Origin: Verrucomicrobiaceae bacterium
Lineage (GTDB): Bacteria > Verrucomicrobiota > Verrucomicrobiia > Verrucomicrobiales > Verrucomicrobiaceae
Assembly: GCA_016713245.1 (NCBI GenBank)
Contig: JADJPM010000001.1
Span: 1,922,001 to 1,986,000 of the forward strand
Length of the DNA stretch: 64,000 bases
Direction: 5' to 3'
Below are positions 51,200 to 58,743 of the stretch, in pieces. The notes under the pieces are model-generated. The model worked only from the letters and a program-made list of their open reading frames with translations, was not told the DNA's origin and ran no database searches. Numbering within the stretch: the stretch's first letter is position 1; each line of letters begins with the position of its first letter. Both the position numbers and the translations under genes were made by a program.

Positions 51200-52261
51200 A
51201 TGCTAAGCCGCGTCGCAGACAGCATCTACTGGATGGCCCGCTACATGGAGCGAGCCGAAAACCTCGCCCGCCTGCTGCTTTCCACGCAGGACCTCCTCCT
51301 CGATGCCGGAGCTGAGGCCGCCGATGAATCCCAGTTCTGGGGGCCGCTCCTCATGGCCACTGGTGACGAAGAAAAATACTACGCCGCCCATCCGCTCATC
51401 GATGGCGATACCGTGGCCAATTTCCTCGCCCTCAGCACGAAGAACGGCAATTCCATCCTCAACTGCGTCCGTGCCGCCCGCGAAAACGCCCGCACCATTC
51501 GCGATCAGATCAGTGATGAGATGTGGGAGTGCATCAACAGCCTCCGCCTCTTCCTCGAATCACCGGACGCCGCCGAGATGCATAAAATGCAGACGGCCGC
51601 CTTCTATGAAAAGGTGCTCGTCACCTCGTATCAGTTCCAAGGCATCGCCGCCTGCACCACCCCACGGGATGAGAGCTGGCATTTCCTCCGCCTCGGCATG
51701 TGCCTTGAGCGGGCGGATAAAACCAGCCGCCTCATTGATACCTGCAGCGCCATCTCGCTCGACATGCCGCCCAGCCCGCTATCCCGCCCACTGCGCTGGT
51801 CTGCCCTGCTGCGCTCCTGCTCCGCTTGGCATGCCTTCCAGGCCTACAGCAGCAACAAACTCGATCCCGTCAAAATCATCGAGTACCTCATGCTCGATCC
51901 CACCTTCCCGCGCAGTGTCGCCTGGTGCGTCGAGCAACTCCACGACACCCTCATCGAGCTCAGCGGCAATGGCCGCCTCGACGAGATGAAATCTCCCGTC
52001 CGAACCTCCGGCCGCCTGCGGGCCGACATCGCCTACATCACGATGAACGAGGTCCTCAAAGAAGGCCTCCACGAATACATCGACCGCCTCCAGGAAAAGC
52101 TCAACGACATCGGTCAAACCATCTTTGAGACCTTCGTCCTCTACTCCGAAGCCCTTACCACTGAGAACGACATCCAGCCCGCCGTTCCCGCCATGATTCC
52201 AGGTGCCTTCCATACGATTTTGTCCTCGGACGTGCAGATGCAGCAACAGCAACAGCAATGA
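51200..52261 (+). CDS. Alpha-E domain protein (DUF403)
   Basis: A 353-residue, largely alpha-helical, Glu-rich protein. The family start MLSRVADSIYWMARYMERAENLARLL is exact, and the segments SILNCVRAARENARTIRDQISDEMWECIN, FLRLGMCLERADKTSRLID and FPRSVAWCVEQL are conserved. Alpha-E proteins occur almost only beside circularly permuted ATP-grasp and transglutaminase-like genes, probably as a carrier, regulator or partner of the ligase; no enzymatic activity is established. The C-terminus ends in a Gln stretch (MQQQQQQQ). Its stop is the first base of the next repeat array. Confidence 0.9.
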   Translation: MLSRVADSIYWMARYMERAENLARLLLSTQDLLLDAGAEAADESQFWGPLLMATGDEEKYYAAHPLIDGDTVANFLALSTKNGNSILNCVRAARENARTIRDQISDEMWECINSLRLFLESPDAAEMHKMQTAAFYEKVLVTSYQFQGIAACTTPRDESWHFLRLGMCLERADKTSRLIDTCSAISLDMPPSPLSRPLRWSALLRSCSAWHAFQAYSSNKLDPVKIIEYLMLDPTFPRSVAWCVEQLHDTLIELSGNGRLDEMKSPVRTSGRLRADIAYITMNEVLKEGLHEYIDRLQEKLNDIGQTIFETFVLYSEALTTENDIQPAVPAMIPGAFHTILSSDVQMQQQQQQ

Positions 52262-52366
52262 CGAATGAGCAAATTCGAATGACGAAATAAGCTCGAAGTC
52301 CGAATGACAGATTCGCGAGCATCGCTTTGAAATTCGTCATTCCTCATTCTCAATTCGTCATTACCC
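52261..52366. repeat. Paired heptamer array (GAATGNN/CATTCNN family)
   Basis: The left arm has ACGAATG, AGCAAAT, TCGAATG, ACGAAAT and further diverged units (52261-52316). The right arm has ATTCGTC, ATTCCTC, ATTCTCA, ATTCGTC, ATTACCC (52332-52366), ending one base before the start codon of the transglutaminase gene. It fills the 106-bp junction. CGTCATTCCTCATT is shared with the signal-peptide region at 55822-55835. Confidence 0.85.
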
Positions 52367-52367
52367 A

Positions 52368-53213
52368 ATGCGCCTCCGCATCTTCCACCGCACCCGCTAC
52401 CACTACCGCGCTCCCGTGCGCGACAGCCACAACGAGGTGCGACTGCGGCCCGCCACGGACGACAGCGCGCGCTGCGAGTTCTTCCTGCTCAACGTCAATC
52501 CGCCCGTCCGCCTGAAGCACTACCGCGATGAATGGATGAACTATGTGCACTGGTTTGACATCGCCGAGCCGCATGCCGGCCTGAGCATTGATGCCCAGCT
52601 TACCGTACACACGAGCAGCCCCTACACGGCTGGCATGCCTCACGGAGTGAGCTTTGAGGCGCTCAACAGCCTCCAGGACGATCTTTTGACCCCGTTGCTG
52701 AAAAGCAGCACCTACGTCGATATCAATCGCGAGATCTGGAAAGAGGCTCTCGATGTCAAAACGGCGGCGGATGATGTTTTCGCCACCGCCGAGGCCATCA
52801 TGACTCACATCCACACGAACTGGGCCTACCTCCCCGGTACCACCCATGCCTCCACGCACATGCGCGAGGTCATGGCGAATCGTCAGGGCGTCTGCCAGGA
52901 CTTCGCCCACGTCATGATCGGCATGTGCCGCAGCCTCGGCATCCCCGCTCGCTACGTTAGCGGCTATCTTTACAACGGCCCCGGTGCTCACCTTCGCGGT
53001 GCCCAGGCCTCGCATGCGTGGTGTGAAGTCTTCGTGCCCGGCAAAGGCTGGTTCGGTCTCGATCCCACGAACAACACCCTCGCCGACGAGCGCCACGTCA
53101 AAATCGCCACCGGCCGCGATTACGCCGACGCCGCGCCCCTGACGGGCCAATTCGACGGCCCCATGGACGCCACCGCCGCGATGCAGATCGAGGTTGAGGT
53201 GAGTGCAGCCTAA
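52368..53213 (+). CDS. Transglutaminase-like cysteine peptidase/transferase
   Basis: A 281-residue protein. The N-terminal beta domain begins MRLRIFHRTRYHYRAPV, with HNEVRLRP, typical of bacterial transglutaminase-like proteins. The catalytic triad is visible: Cys176 in NRQGVCQDFAH, His216 in ASHAWCEVF and Asp232 in GLDPTNN. No signal peptide is seen, so it acts in the cytoplasm. It completes the ATP-grasp/alpha-E/transglutaminase trio, in which it may cleave or crosslink the product of the ligase; the substrate is unknown. Confidence 0.92.
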   Translation: MRLRIFHRTRYHYRAPVRDSHNEVRLRPATDDSARCEFFLLNVNPPVRLKHYRDEWMNYVHWFDIAEPHAGLSIDAQLTVHTSSPYTAGMPHGVSFEALNSLQDDLLTPLLKSSTYVDINREIWKEALDVKTAADDVFATAEAIMTHIHTNWAYLPGTTHASTHMREVMANRQGVCQDFAHVMIGMCRSLGIPARYVSGYLYNGPGAHLRGAQASHAWCEVFVPGKGWFGLDPTNNTLADERHVKIATGRDYADAAPLTGQFDGPMDATAAMQIEVEVSAA

Positions 53214-53265
53214 ACAATCCGCCTCCGTCTCCGACTCCTCCTCGACGCATCGGAGCAGAATAGAT

Positions 53266-53336
53266 CTCACGCAAAGGCGCAAAGCCGCAAAGGGCTGAGA
53301 TTTGGAACCCTTTGCGGCTTTGCGCCTTTGCGTGAG
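53266..53336. repeat. Perfect 29-bp inverted repeat of octamer units (NCGCAAAG)
   Basis: The arms at 53266-53294 and 53308-53336 are exact reverse complements over 29 bp with a 13-nt loop. Each arm holds ACGCAAAG, GCGCAAAG, CCGCAAAG: fixed core, first base variable. It lies between the transglutaminase and oxidoreductase genes. No U-tract follows, so it is not a standard terminator, although such a hairpin would affect the transcript. Confidence 0.95.
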
Positions 53337-53409
53337 CGTTCAAAATATCCCTTTTCTACGTCTCGCTCCCTGAAAGCCCCGCCCGCCCCTCACGTTGCCT
53401 TTGCACGCC

Positions 53410-54768
53410 ATGACCAACCGCCGCCACTTTCTCCAAACCGCCGCTCTCAGCGCCTTCGCCGCGCCGAACATCCTGCGTGCGCTCGATTCGAAACAAAAAA
53501 TCCGCGTCGCCTGCGTCGGCATCGGCAACATGGGCAACGGCGCGGTCAAAGGCTCGCTCAAAGAAGAGATCGTCGCGTTTTGCGATGTCGATTGGCGTGA
53601 CCTCGACAAGCGCAGCGCCGGTGCCATCGCCAAGGAGCATCCGAACGTGCCGAAGTTCACCGACTTCCGCGAGATGCTCGACAAGAAGGGCAGCGAGATC
53701 GACGCCGTGCTCATCTCCACCCCGGACCACACGCACTTCGCCGCCGCCATGGCCGCGATGCAGGCGAAGAAGCACGTCTTTGTGCAGAAGCCACTCGCTC
53801 ACAACATCTGGCAGGTGCGCACGTTGCACAAAGCCGCGCAGAAATACGGCGTGCAGACCGTTATGGGCAATCAAGGCCACTGCTGGGAAGGCATCCGCCT
53901 CGTGCGCGAGTGGTTCGAGGCCGGCGTGCTCGGCGAGGTCAAAGAAGTGCATTGCTGGACCGACCGCCCGTTTGGACACGCCGGATTCCTCGATCCGCAG
54001 CCCGTGGTCGCCCCTGCATCCGAAGCGGTGCCCGAAGGCGTGAACTGGGACCTCTGGCAGGGACCGGTGGCCACGCGTGACTACTCGTCGCAATTTCTAC
54101 CACAGCGCTGGCGCGGCTGGTGGGACTACGGTTGCGGTGGACTCGGCGACATCGGCTGTCATTGCCTCGACGCACCGTTTTGGGCCCTTCAACTCGGCAT
54201 GCCGGAGAAAGTCGAAGTCGTCAAACAAGAGCCAGGCACGCTGAAGACCTACACCGCGCCGCGTTCGCACATCATTTTCCATTTCGCTGCTCGTGGTGCT
54301 TTGCCACCGGTGCAGATTCACTGGTATGAAGGCGGTTGGCAGCCCGAACGCCTCGCTGGCATGGACAAGCCGCTGCCGACCAACGGCATGATCATGAAGG
54401 GCAGCAAAGAAACGCTCTTCTCCGACGGCATGCGCGTGCAAAGCCCGCAACTCTGGCCCCGCGAGCGCATGACGCCGCTCATCGACATCCTGCGCCGCAA
54501 GCCGCTGCCACGCTCCAAAGCGGGCGAACCCATCGGCGAGCTCTTCGCCGCCATCCGCGGCGAAATCCCGCACGCAGGCTCCCACTTCGATTACGCCTGC
54601 CCTTTGACCGAACTCGTCAACGTCGGCGTCCTCGCCATCCGCAGCGGCAAAACCATCGAATGGGACGCCGCTGCCATGAAAGTCAAAAACGCCCCCGAAT
54701 TCGACACCTGGATCAAAGAGCCCGTCCGCGACGGCTGGAGCTACGGCGAAGACCTTTGGAAGGCATGA
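53410..54768 (+). CDS. Tat-exported Gfo/Idh/MocA-family oxidoreductase
   Basis: A 452-residue NAD(P)-dependent oxidoreductase. The ATG at 53410 gives a Tat-type signal (TNRRHFLQTAALSAFAAPN); the in-frame start at 53395 adds only five residues. The Rossmann domain has VACVGIGNMGNGAVKG and VLISTPDHTHFAAAMAAMQAKKHVFVQKP with the family Lys-Pro pair. The C-terminal domain reads GGLGDIGCHCLDAPFWALQLG with the catalytic-region His. Such secreted family members in Verrucomicrobia and planctomycetes act on sugars or glycosides. The substrate is unknown. Confidence 0.9.
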   Translation: MTNRRHFLQTAALSAFAAPNILRALDSKQKIRVACVGIGNMGNGAVKGSLKEEIVAFCDVDWRDLDKRSAGAIAKEHPNVPKFTDFREMLDKKGSEIDAVLISTPDHTHFAAAMAAMQAKKHVFVQKPLAHNIWQVRTLHKAAQKYGVQTVMGNQGHCWEGIRLVREWFEAGVLGEVKEVHCWTDRPFGHAGFLDPQPVVAPASEAVPEGVNWDLWQGPVATRDYSSQFLPQRWRGWWDYGCGGLGDIGCHCLDAPFWALQLGMPEKVEVVKQEPGTLKTYTAPRSHIIFHFAARGALPPVQIHWYEGGWQPERLAGMDKPLPTNGMIMKGSKETLFSDGMRVQSPQLWPRERMTPLIDILRRKPLPRSKAGEPIGELFAAIRGEIPHAGSHFDYACPLTELVNVGVLAIRSGKTIEWDAAAMKVKNAPEFDTWIKEPVRDGWSYGEDLWKA

Positions 54769-54771
54769 TCG

Positions 54772-55740
54772 TTACTTTTTGAAGCGCAGGGTGTATTGCT
54801 GCTCCAGCTCGTTGAACCGAGTTTCAAGTGCCGCGACATCCATTTCCACCAGATGCTCGGTACTTGTGGGTTTCCTGCCCATTAGCTGCTCTAGCAATTG
54901 AATCTTGCCGGACCAAACACCACGGACCTGACCTTCCTGGCGACCTTCGGCGCGGCCTTCGAGACGGAGTTTTTGGGCGAGTGACATGGCTTCAGTTTGG
55001 AGTTCGTTGGACGTGGAAAGAGTACGGGCGATGCCTTCCACGTCAAGGTTGATGTCGATGTGCACCGCGTAGAGCAGGCAGCGGCGGAAAAGATCCTCAC
55101 GCAGCAGCAGAGTGACCTCGACCTCTCCTTTTGCCACCCATTCGAAGAATTCCATCAGGCGCTTTTGCCGTGCGGCTTTCATCAGTTGGAGAATCACCTT
55201 CATCTGCGGCTGGGATTCCTCGTTCGCGGGATCGACCTGTGTCAGATCCAGCAGGGCATGCTGAAAGGTGGGTAAATACGGCCCTAGCAGCCCTTCCAGG
55301 TCCTTTGGCAGCTCAAACAGGTCTCGAAAGTGAGTGCTTACTGTCCAGCGGTCCGGCCCTTGGTGCAGCACGAAGGGCAAAACGGGCGGAAGAGGTAGCC
55401 CGTGCGTCTCTGCATAATGCCTTAGCACTTCGGCGATGTAGATGAAGAAACGCAGCGGCATCAGCGCGTCCACGCTCGTCTGATGCTCCAGCAGCAGATA
55501 CAGCAGCACCTCACGTTCAGCCACCTTCACCGTGTAAAGCAGGTCCGTGTGGGATTGCTGGAGGTTCTGCCGCACGAACGATGCCGGTTGCAGCGCCAGC
55601 GTGCTCCAATCTGCCGCCGCCACGACTTCCGGCGGCAGATGGCTTTGAAAAAACGCCTTCGCATGTAGCGGATCGGAGAGCATGCAGCGTGCGAAGGCGT
55701 CATGCGGCTGGGAGGCCAGTTCTTGCTCGAAATCGGTCAT
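54772..55740 (-). CDS. Rpn-family recombination-promoting nuclease (YhgA-like)
   Basis: A 322-residue PD-(D/E)XK nuclease (ATG 55740). HDAFARCMLSDPLHAKAFFQSHLP is the family start, and the active-site set is Asp66 in SHTDLLYTV with Glu85 and Gln87 in LLLEHQTSVD. Downstream LMPLRFFIYIAEVL and the Glu/Gly-rich EGRAEGRQEG stretch near the end are typical. Rpn proteins are Mg/Ca-dependent DNases that promote RecA-independent recombination and move between genomes. It lies alone on the minus strand between an oxidoreductase and sulfatases, three bases from the oxidoreductase stop. Confidence 0.87.
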   Translation of the reverse strand: MTDFEQELASQPHDAFARCMLSDPLHAKAFFQSHLPPEVVAAADWSTLALQPASFVRQNLQQSHTDLLYTVKVAEREVLLYLLLEHQTSVDALMPLRFFIYIAEVLRHYAETHGLPLPPVLPFVLHQGPDRWTVSTHFRDLFELPKDLEGLLGPYLPTFQHALLDLTQVDPANEESQPQMKVILQLMKAARQKRLMEFFEWVAKGEVEVTLLLREDLFRRCLLYAVHIDINLDVEGIARTLSTSNELQTEAMSLAQKLRLEGRAEGRQEGQVRGVWSGKIQLLEQLMGRKPTSTEHLVEMDVAALETRFNELEQQYTLRFKK

Positions 55741-55796
55741 CGTCACATCCAAGTCTCCGTTTGGCCTCTTTCAACCATTCTTGTAGTCTCCTCACC

Positions 55797-57221
55797 ATGC
55801 GGCACCGCCCTTGCCTCTTTGCGTCATTCCTCATTTTGGCTTCGTCCTTGTCGGCGAAGCCCAACATCTTGTTCATCGCCATCGACGATCTCGCGAACGC
55901 TTCCACGCACACACCGCACATCGACCGACTCGCAGCCAGCGGCGTGCGATTTGACCGCGCCTACAATCAAATCCCGCTCTGCAATCCCAGCCGAGCCTCC
56001 GTGCTCACCGGTCGCCGGCCCGATGCCACGCAGGTCTATGACCTCGACCGCCATTTCCGTGACGCTTTGCCCGATGTCGTCACGTTGCCGCAGCTCTTCC
56101 GTCAAAACGGCTGGTTCACCGCCCGCGTCGGCAAAATCTACCACTACGATGTCCCCAACGGCATCGGCACCGACGGTCTCGATGACAAACCCTCGTGGCA
56201 ACTCGTCTTGAATCCCAAAGGTCGCGATGTCACCGATGAAAAGCTCATCACCAACCCAACACCGCAAAAACCCGTCAGCGCCGCGCTGAGCTGGCTCGCC
56301 GCCGAAGGCACCGACGAGGAACAAACCGACGGCATGATCGCCACCGAGGCCATCCAGCTCCTCGAAAAGCATCGCGACGAGCCCTTCTTCCTCGGTGTCG
56401 GCTTCTTCCGACCACACACGCCTTTCGTTGCCCCGAAGAAATACTTCGACCTGCATCCGCTCGACTCCATCCGCCTCCCCGAAGCCCCCGCCGACGACCG
56501 CAGCGACATCCCCGTCGCCGCTTTCGCCCACAACAACCCCACGCCGCACTATGGCCTCGACGAACTCACCTGCCGCAAAGCCCTCCAAGCCTACCGCGCC
56601 AGCGTTTCCTTCGTCGATGCCCAAGTCGGCCGCGTGCTCGATGCGCTCGATAAATTGAAGCTCACCAACAACACCATCGTCGTCCTTTGGAGCGATCACG
56701 GATACCACCTCGGCGAGCATCTCGGCACCTGGCAAAAGCGCACCCTCTTCGAACAAAGCGCCCGCGCCCCGCTCATCATCCGCGCCCCCGGCGCCAAAGG
56801 AAACGGCCGGGCATGTCATCGCATCGTCGAGTTCATCGACATGTACCCCACGCTCGCCGACCTCGCCTCGCTCACACCTTCGAAACTCGACGGAAAAAGC
56901 CTGCGCCCGCTTCTGAATGATCCCACCCAAACCTGGGACAGCATTGCCATCACCCAAATCCTCCGCCCCGCCGATGATCGCCTCCCCACTCAAGTCATGG
57001 GCCGCACCATCCGCACCGAACGCTGGCGCTTCACCGAGTGGAACGAAGGCGCAAACGGCCTCGAACTCTACGATCATGAAAAAGACCCGCTCGAGCACAC
57101 GAACCTCGCTCGCTTGCCAAAGGCTGAAGCCAGTGCCGTGATGAAACAGCTCCACGCTCAATTTGAAGGTCGTGCCATCGGTCAACCTCCTCCCTCTTCC
57201 GTGAACCCCAAGCGCCTCTGA
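55797..57221 (+). CDS. Secreted sulfatase, iduronate-2-sulfatase-like
   Basis: A 474-residue sulfatase with signal peptide MRHRPCLFASFLILASSLSA. PNILFIAIDDL is the metal site, and PLCNPSRASVLTGRRPDATQVYDLDRHFR combines the CxPSR formylglycine motif with the GRRPDxTxVYD segment typical of iduronate-2-sulfatase-like enzymes. VGKIYH, FFLGVGFFRPHTPF and WSDHGYHLGEHLGTWQKRTLFE follow, all catalytic-site landmarks of that group. It removes 2-O-sulfates from uronic-acid-containing polysaccharides by analogy. The codons for ASFLI overlap a heptamer-type repeat (55822-55835). The next sulfatase gene starts 6 bp after its stop. Confidence 0.92.
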   Translation: MRHRPCLFASFLILASSLSAKPNILFIAIDDLANASTHTPHIDRLAASGVRFDRAYNQIPLCNPSRASVLTGRRPDATQVYDLDRHFRDALPDVVTLPQLFRQNGWFTARVGKIYHYDVPNGIGTDGLDDKPSWQLVLNPKGRDVTDEKLITNPTPQKPVSAALSWLAAEGTDEEQTDGMIATEAIQLLEKHRDEPFFLGVGFFRPHTPFVAPKKYFDLHPLDSIRLPEAPADDRSDIPVAAFAHNNPTPHYGLDELTCRKALQAYRASVSFVDAQVGRVLDALDKLKLTNNTIVVLWSDHGYHLGEHLGTWQKRTLFEQSARAPLIIRAPGAKGNGRACHRIVEFIDMYPTLADLASLTPSKLDGKSLRPLLNDPTQTWDSIAITQILRPADDRLPTQVMGRTIRTERWRFTEWNEGANGLELYDHEKDPLEHTNLARLPKAEASAVMKQLHAQFEGRAIGQPPPSSVNPKRL

Positions 57222-57227
57222 CCTCTC

Positions 57228-58691
57228 ATGCCACGCCTTCTGATCATCCTTTCGTCATTCGTGCTTATGCATTCGTCATTTTCGGCGCAGCCGAACATCC
57301 TCTGGCTCATCGGCGAGAACTTGAGCCACGATCTCGGCTGTTACGGCGCGAAGAATGTCCACACGCCCAATCTCGACCAGCTCGCGGCTCGTGGGGTGCG
57401 CTACACGCGGGTGTTTTCGACGAATCCCGCCTGTGCGCCGAGTCGCTCGGCGTTTTTCACCGGGATGTATCAGACCACGACGGACACGCATCCGATGCGG
57501 TCGCATCGAAGCGATGACTTTCATCTTCCCGCAGGCGTGCGACCTGTGACGCAGAGGCTGCGCGATGCGGGCTTCTTCACCGCCAATATCAAGACCGCCA
57601 ACGGCGAAAGCGTTGGCACGGGCAAGCTGGACCTCAACTTCGTCAACGAAGGCCCCATCTACGATGAGAACTCGCAGGATTGGAGCACGCTGACGTCGCG
57701 GCAGCCCTTCTTCGCCGTCGTGAATGCCGAGGAAAACGAATACGACATCTACGACCGCAAAAGCGCCGAGAAAGATCGCGTGAAGTGGGTGGGCGAGGAC
57801 ATCCATGTGAAGCATGCCACGCCGGAAAACGTCACGCCGCCGCCCTACTACCCGGATCATCCGGTGGTGCGGCAGGAGTGGGCTCGTTACCTGAACTCCG
57901 TCTCCGGCATGGACCTGCGCTTTGGCAAAGTGCTCGCCCAACTCCGCGCCGATGGCCTGGAGGACGACACAATTGTGATCTTCTTCGGCGACAATGGCCG
58001 CCTGGAGCCACGCGGCATTCATTGGTGCTATGACAATGGCCTGCGCGTGCCCATGATCATCCAGTGGCCGAAAAATCATCCCGCACCGCCGCAGTGGAAG
58101 CCCGGCAGCGTCGATGACCGCATCCTCAGTCTCATCGACGTCACCGCGACCACACTCGCTCTCGCTGGCATCCCGCGTCCGCCGCTGATGCAAGGTCGTG
58201 TCTTCCTCGGCGATCACGCGGAGGCACCACGCCGCTTCGCCTTCGCCGCCCGCGACCGCATTGACGAGGCCGTACAGCGCATTCGCAGCGTGCATGACGA
58301 GCGCTTTCACTACGTCCGCACCTTCACTGCCGGCCCCACCTTTGCCTCACTGAACCGCTACAAGGAAAAATGCTTCCCCATCCAGCCGCTCATGCGCCAA
58401 TTGCACACCGAAGGCAAGCTCACCGGCCCGCCACTCGCCCTCATGCAGCACCACGGCCCCTGCGAGGAGCTTTTCGACACGCAGGCCGATCCGCACGAGA
58501 TCCACGACCTCTCGCAGTCCACGCAGCCCGAGCACCGCGAGGCCCTCACCCGCCTCCGCGCCGCCCTCGACACCTGGATCACCGGAACCGGCGATCGAGG
58601 TGCCACACCCGAGCCACCGGAAATTATCGCCCCCTTTGAAAAAGAGATGCACGACTGGTTTGGCACGCCTGCGTGGGTGAGGCAACGGTGA
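57228..58691 (+). CDS. Secreted sulfatase, heparan-N-sulfatase-like
   Basis: A 487-residue sulfatase with a signal peptide (LLIILSSFVLMHSSFSAQ). PACAPSRSAFFTGMYQ holds the CxPSR motif; LGCYGAKNVHTPNLDQLAARGVRYT and FFGDNGR are present. The usual metal-binding DD near the start is replaced by Glu-Asn (LIGENLSHD), as in divergent sulfamidase-like groups. About 35 bp of its signal-peptide coding region is a heptamer array (57251-57285). It follows the first sulfatase by 6 bp and precedes the DUF1592 gene by 52 bp, so all are likely one transcription unit. Confidence 0.88.
   Translation: MPRLLIILSSFVLMHSSFSAQPNILWLIGENLSHDLGCYGAKNVHTPNLDQLAARGVRYTRVFSTNPACAPSRSAFFTGMYQTTTDTHPMRSHRSDDFHLPAGVRPVTQRLRDAGFFTANIKTANGESVGTGKLDLNFVNEGPIYDENSQDWSTLTSRQPFFAVVNAEENEYDIYDRKSAEKDRVKWVGEDIHVKHATPENVTPPPYYPDHPVVRQEWARYLNSVSGMDLRFGKVLAQLRADGLEDDTIVIFFGDNGRLEPRGIHWCYDNGLRVPMIIQWPKNHPAPPQWKPGSVDDRILSLIDVTATTLALAGIPRPPLMQGRVFLGDHAEAPRRFAFAARDRIDEAVQRIRSVHDERFHYVRTFTAGPTFASLNRYKEKCFPIQPLMRQLHTEGKLTGPPLALMQHHGPCEELFDTQADPHEIHDLSQSTQPEHREALTRLRAALDTWITGTGDRGATPEPPEIIAPFEKEMHDWFGTPAWVRQR
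57251..57285. repeat. Heptamer array inside a signal-peptide coding region
   Basis: TTCGTCA, TTCGTGC, TTATGCA, TTCGTCA, TTTTCGG: five 7-bp units coding for SSFVLMHSSFSA of the sulfatase signal peptide. GCATTCGTCATT is shared with 26173-26184 and the unit with 52261-52366. A second, weaker instance is at 55822-55835 (CGTCATTCCTCATT, shared with 52335-52348) in the other sulfatase's signal peptide. Confidence 0.7.
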
Positions 58692-58743
58692 CCGCGAAAC
58701 GGCACGATAAATGCCTCCATCGCCCTCGTTGAATCAGTCCCCC

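Noticed and set aside
53266..53336. 29-bp inverted repeat considered as a rho-independent terminator
   Set aside because: No U-tract follows either arm and the stem is made of repeated octamers; the family resemblance to the other arrays explains it better.
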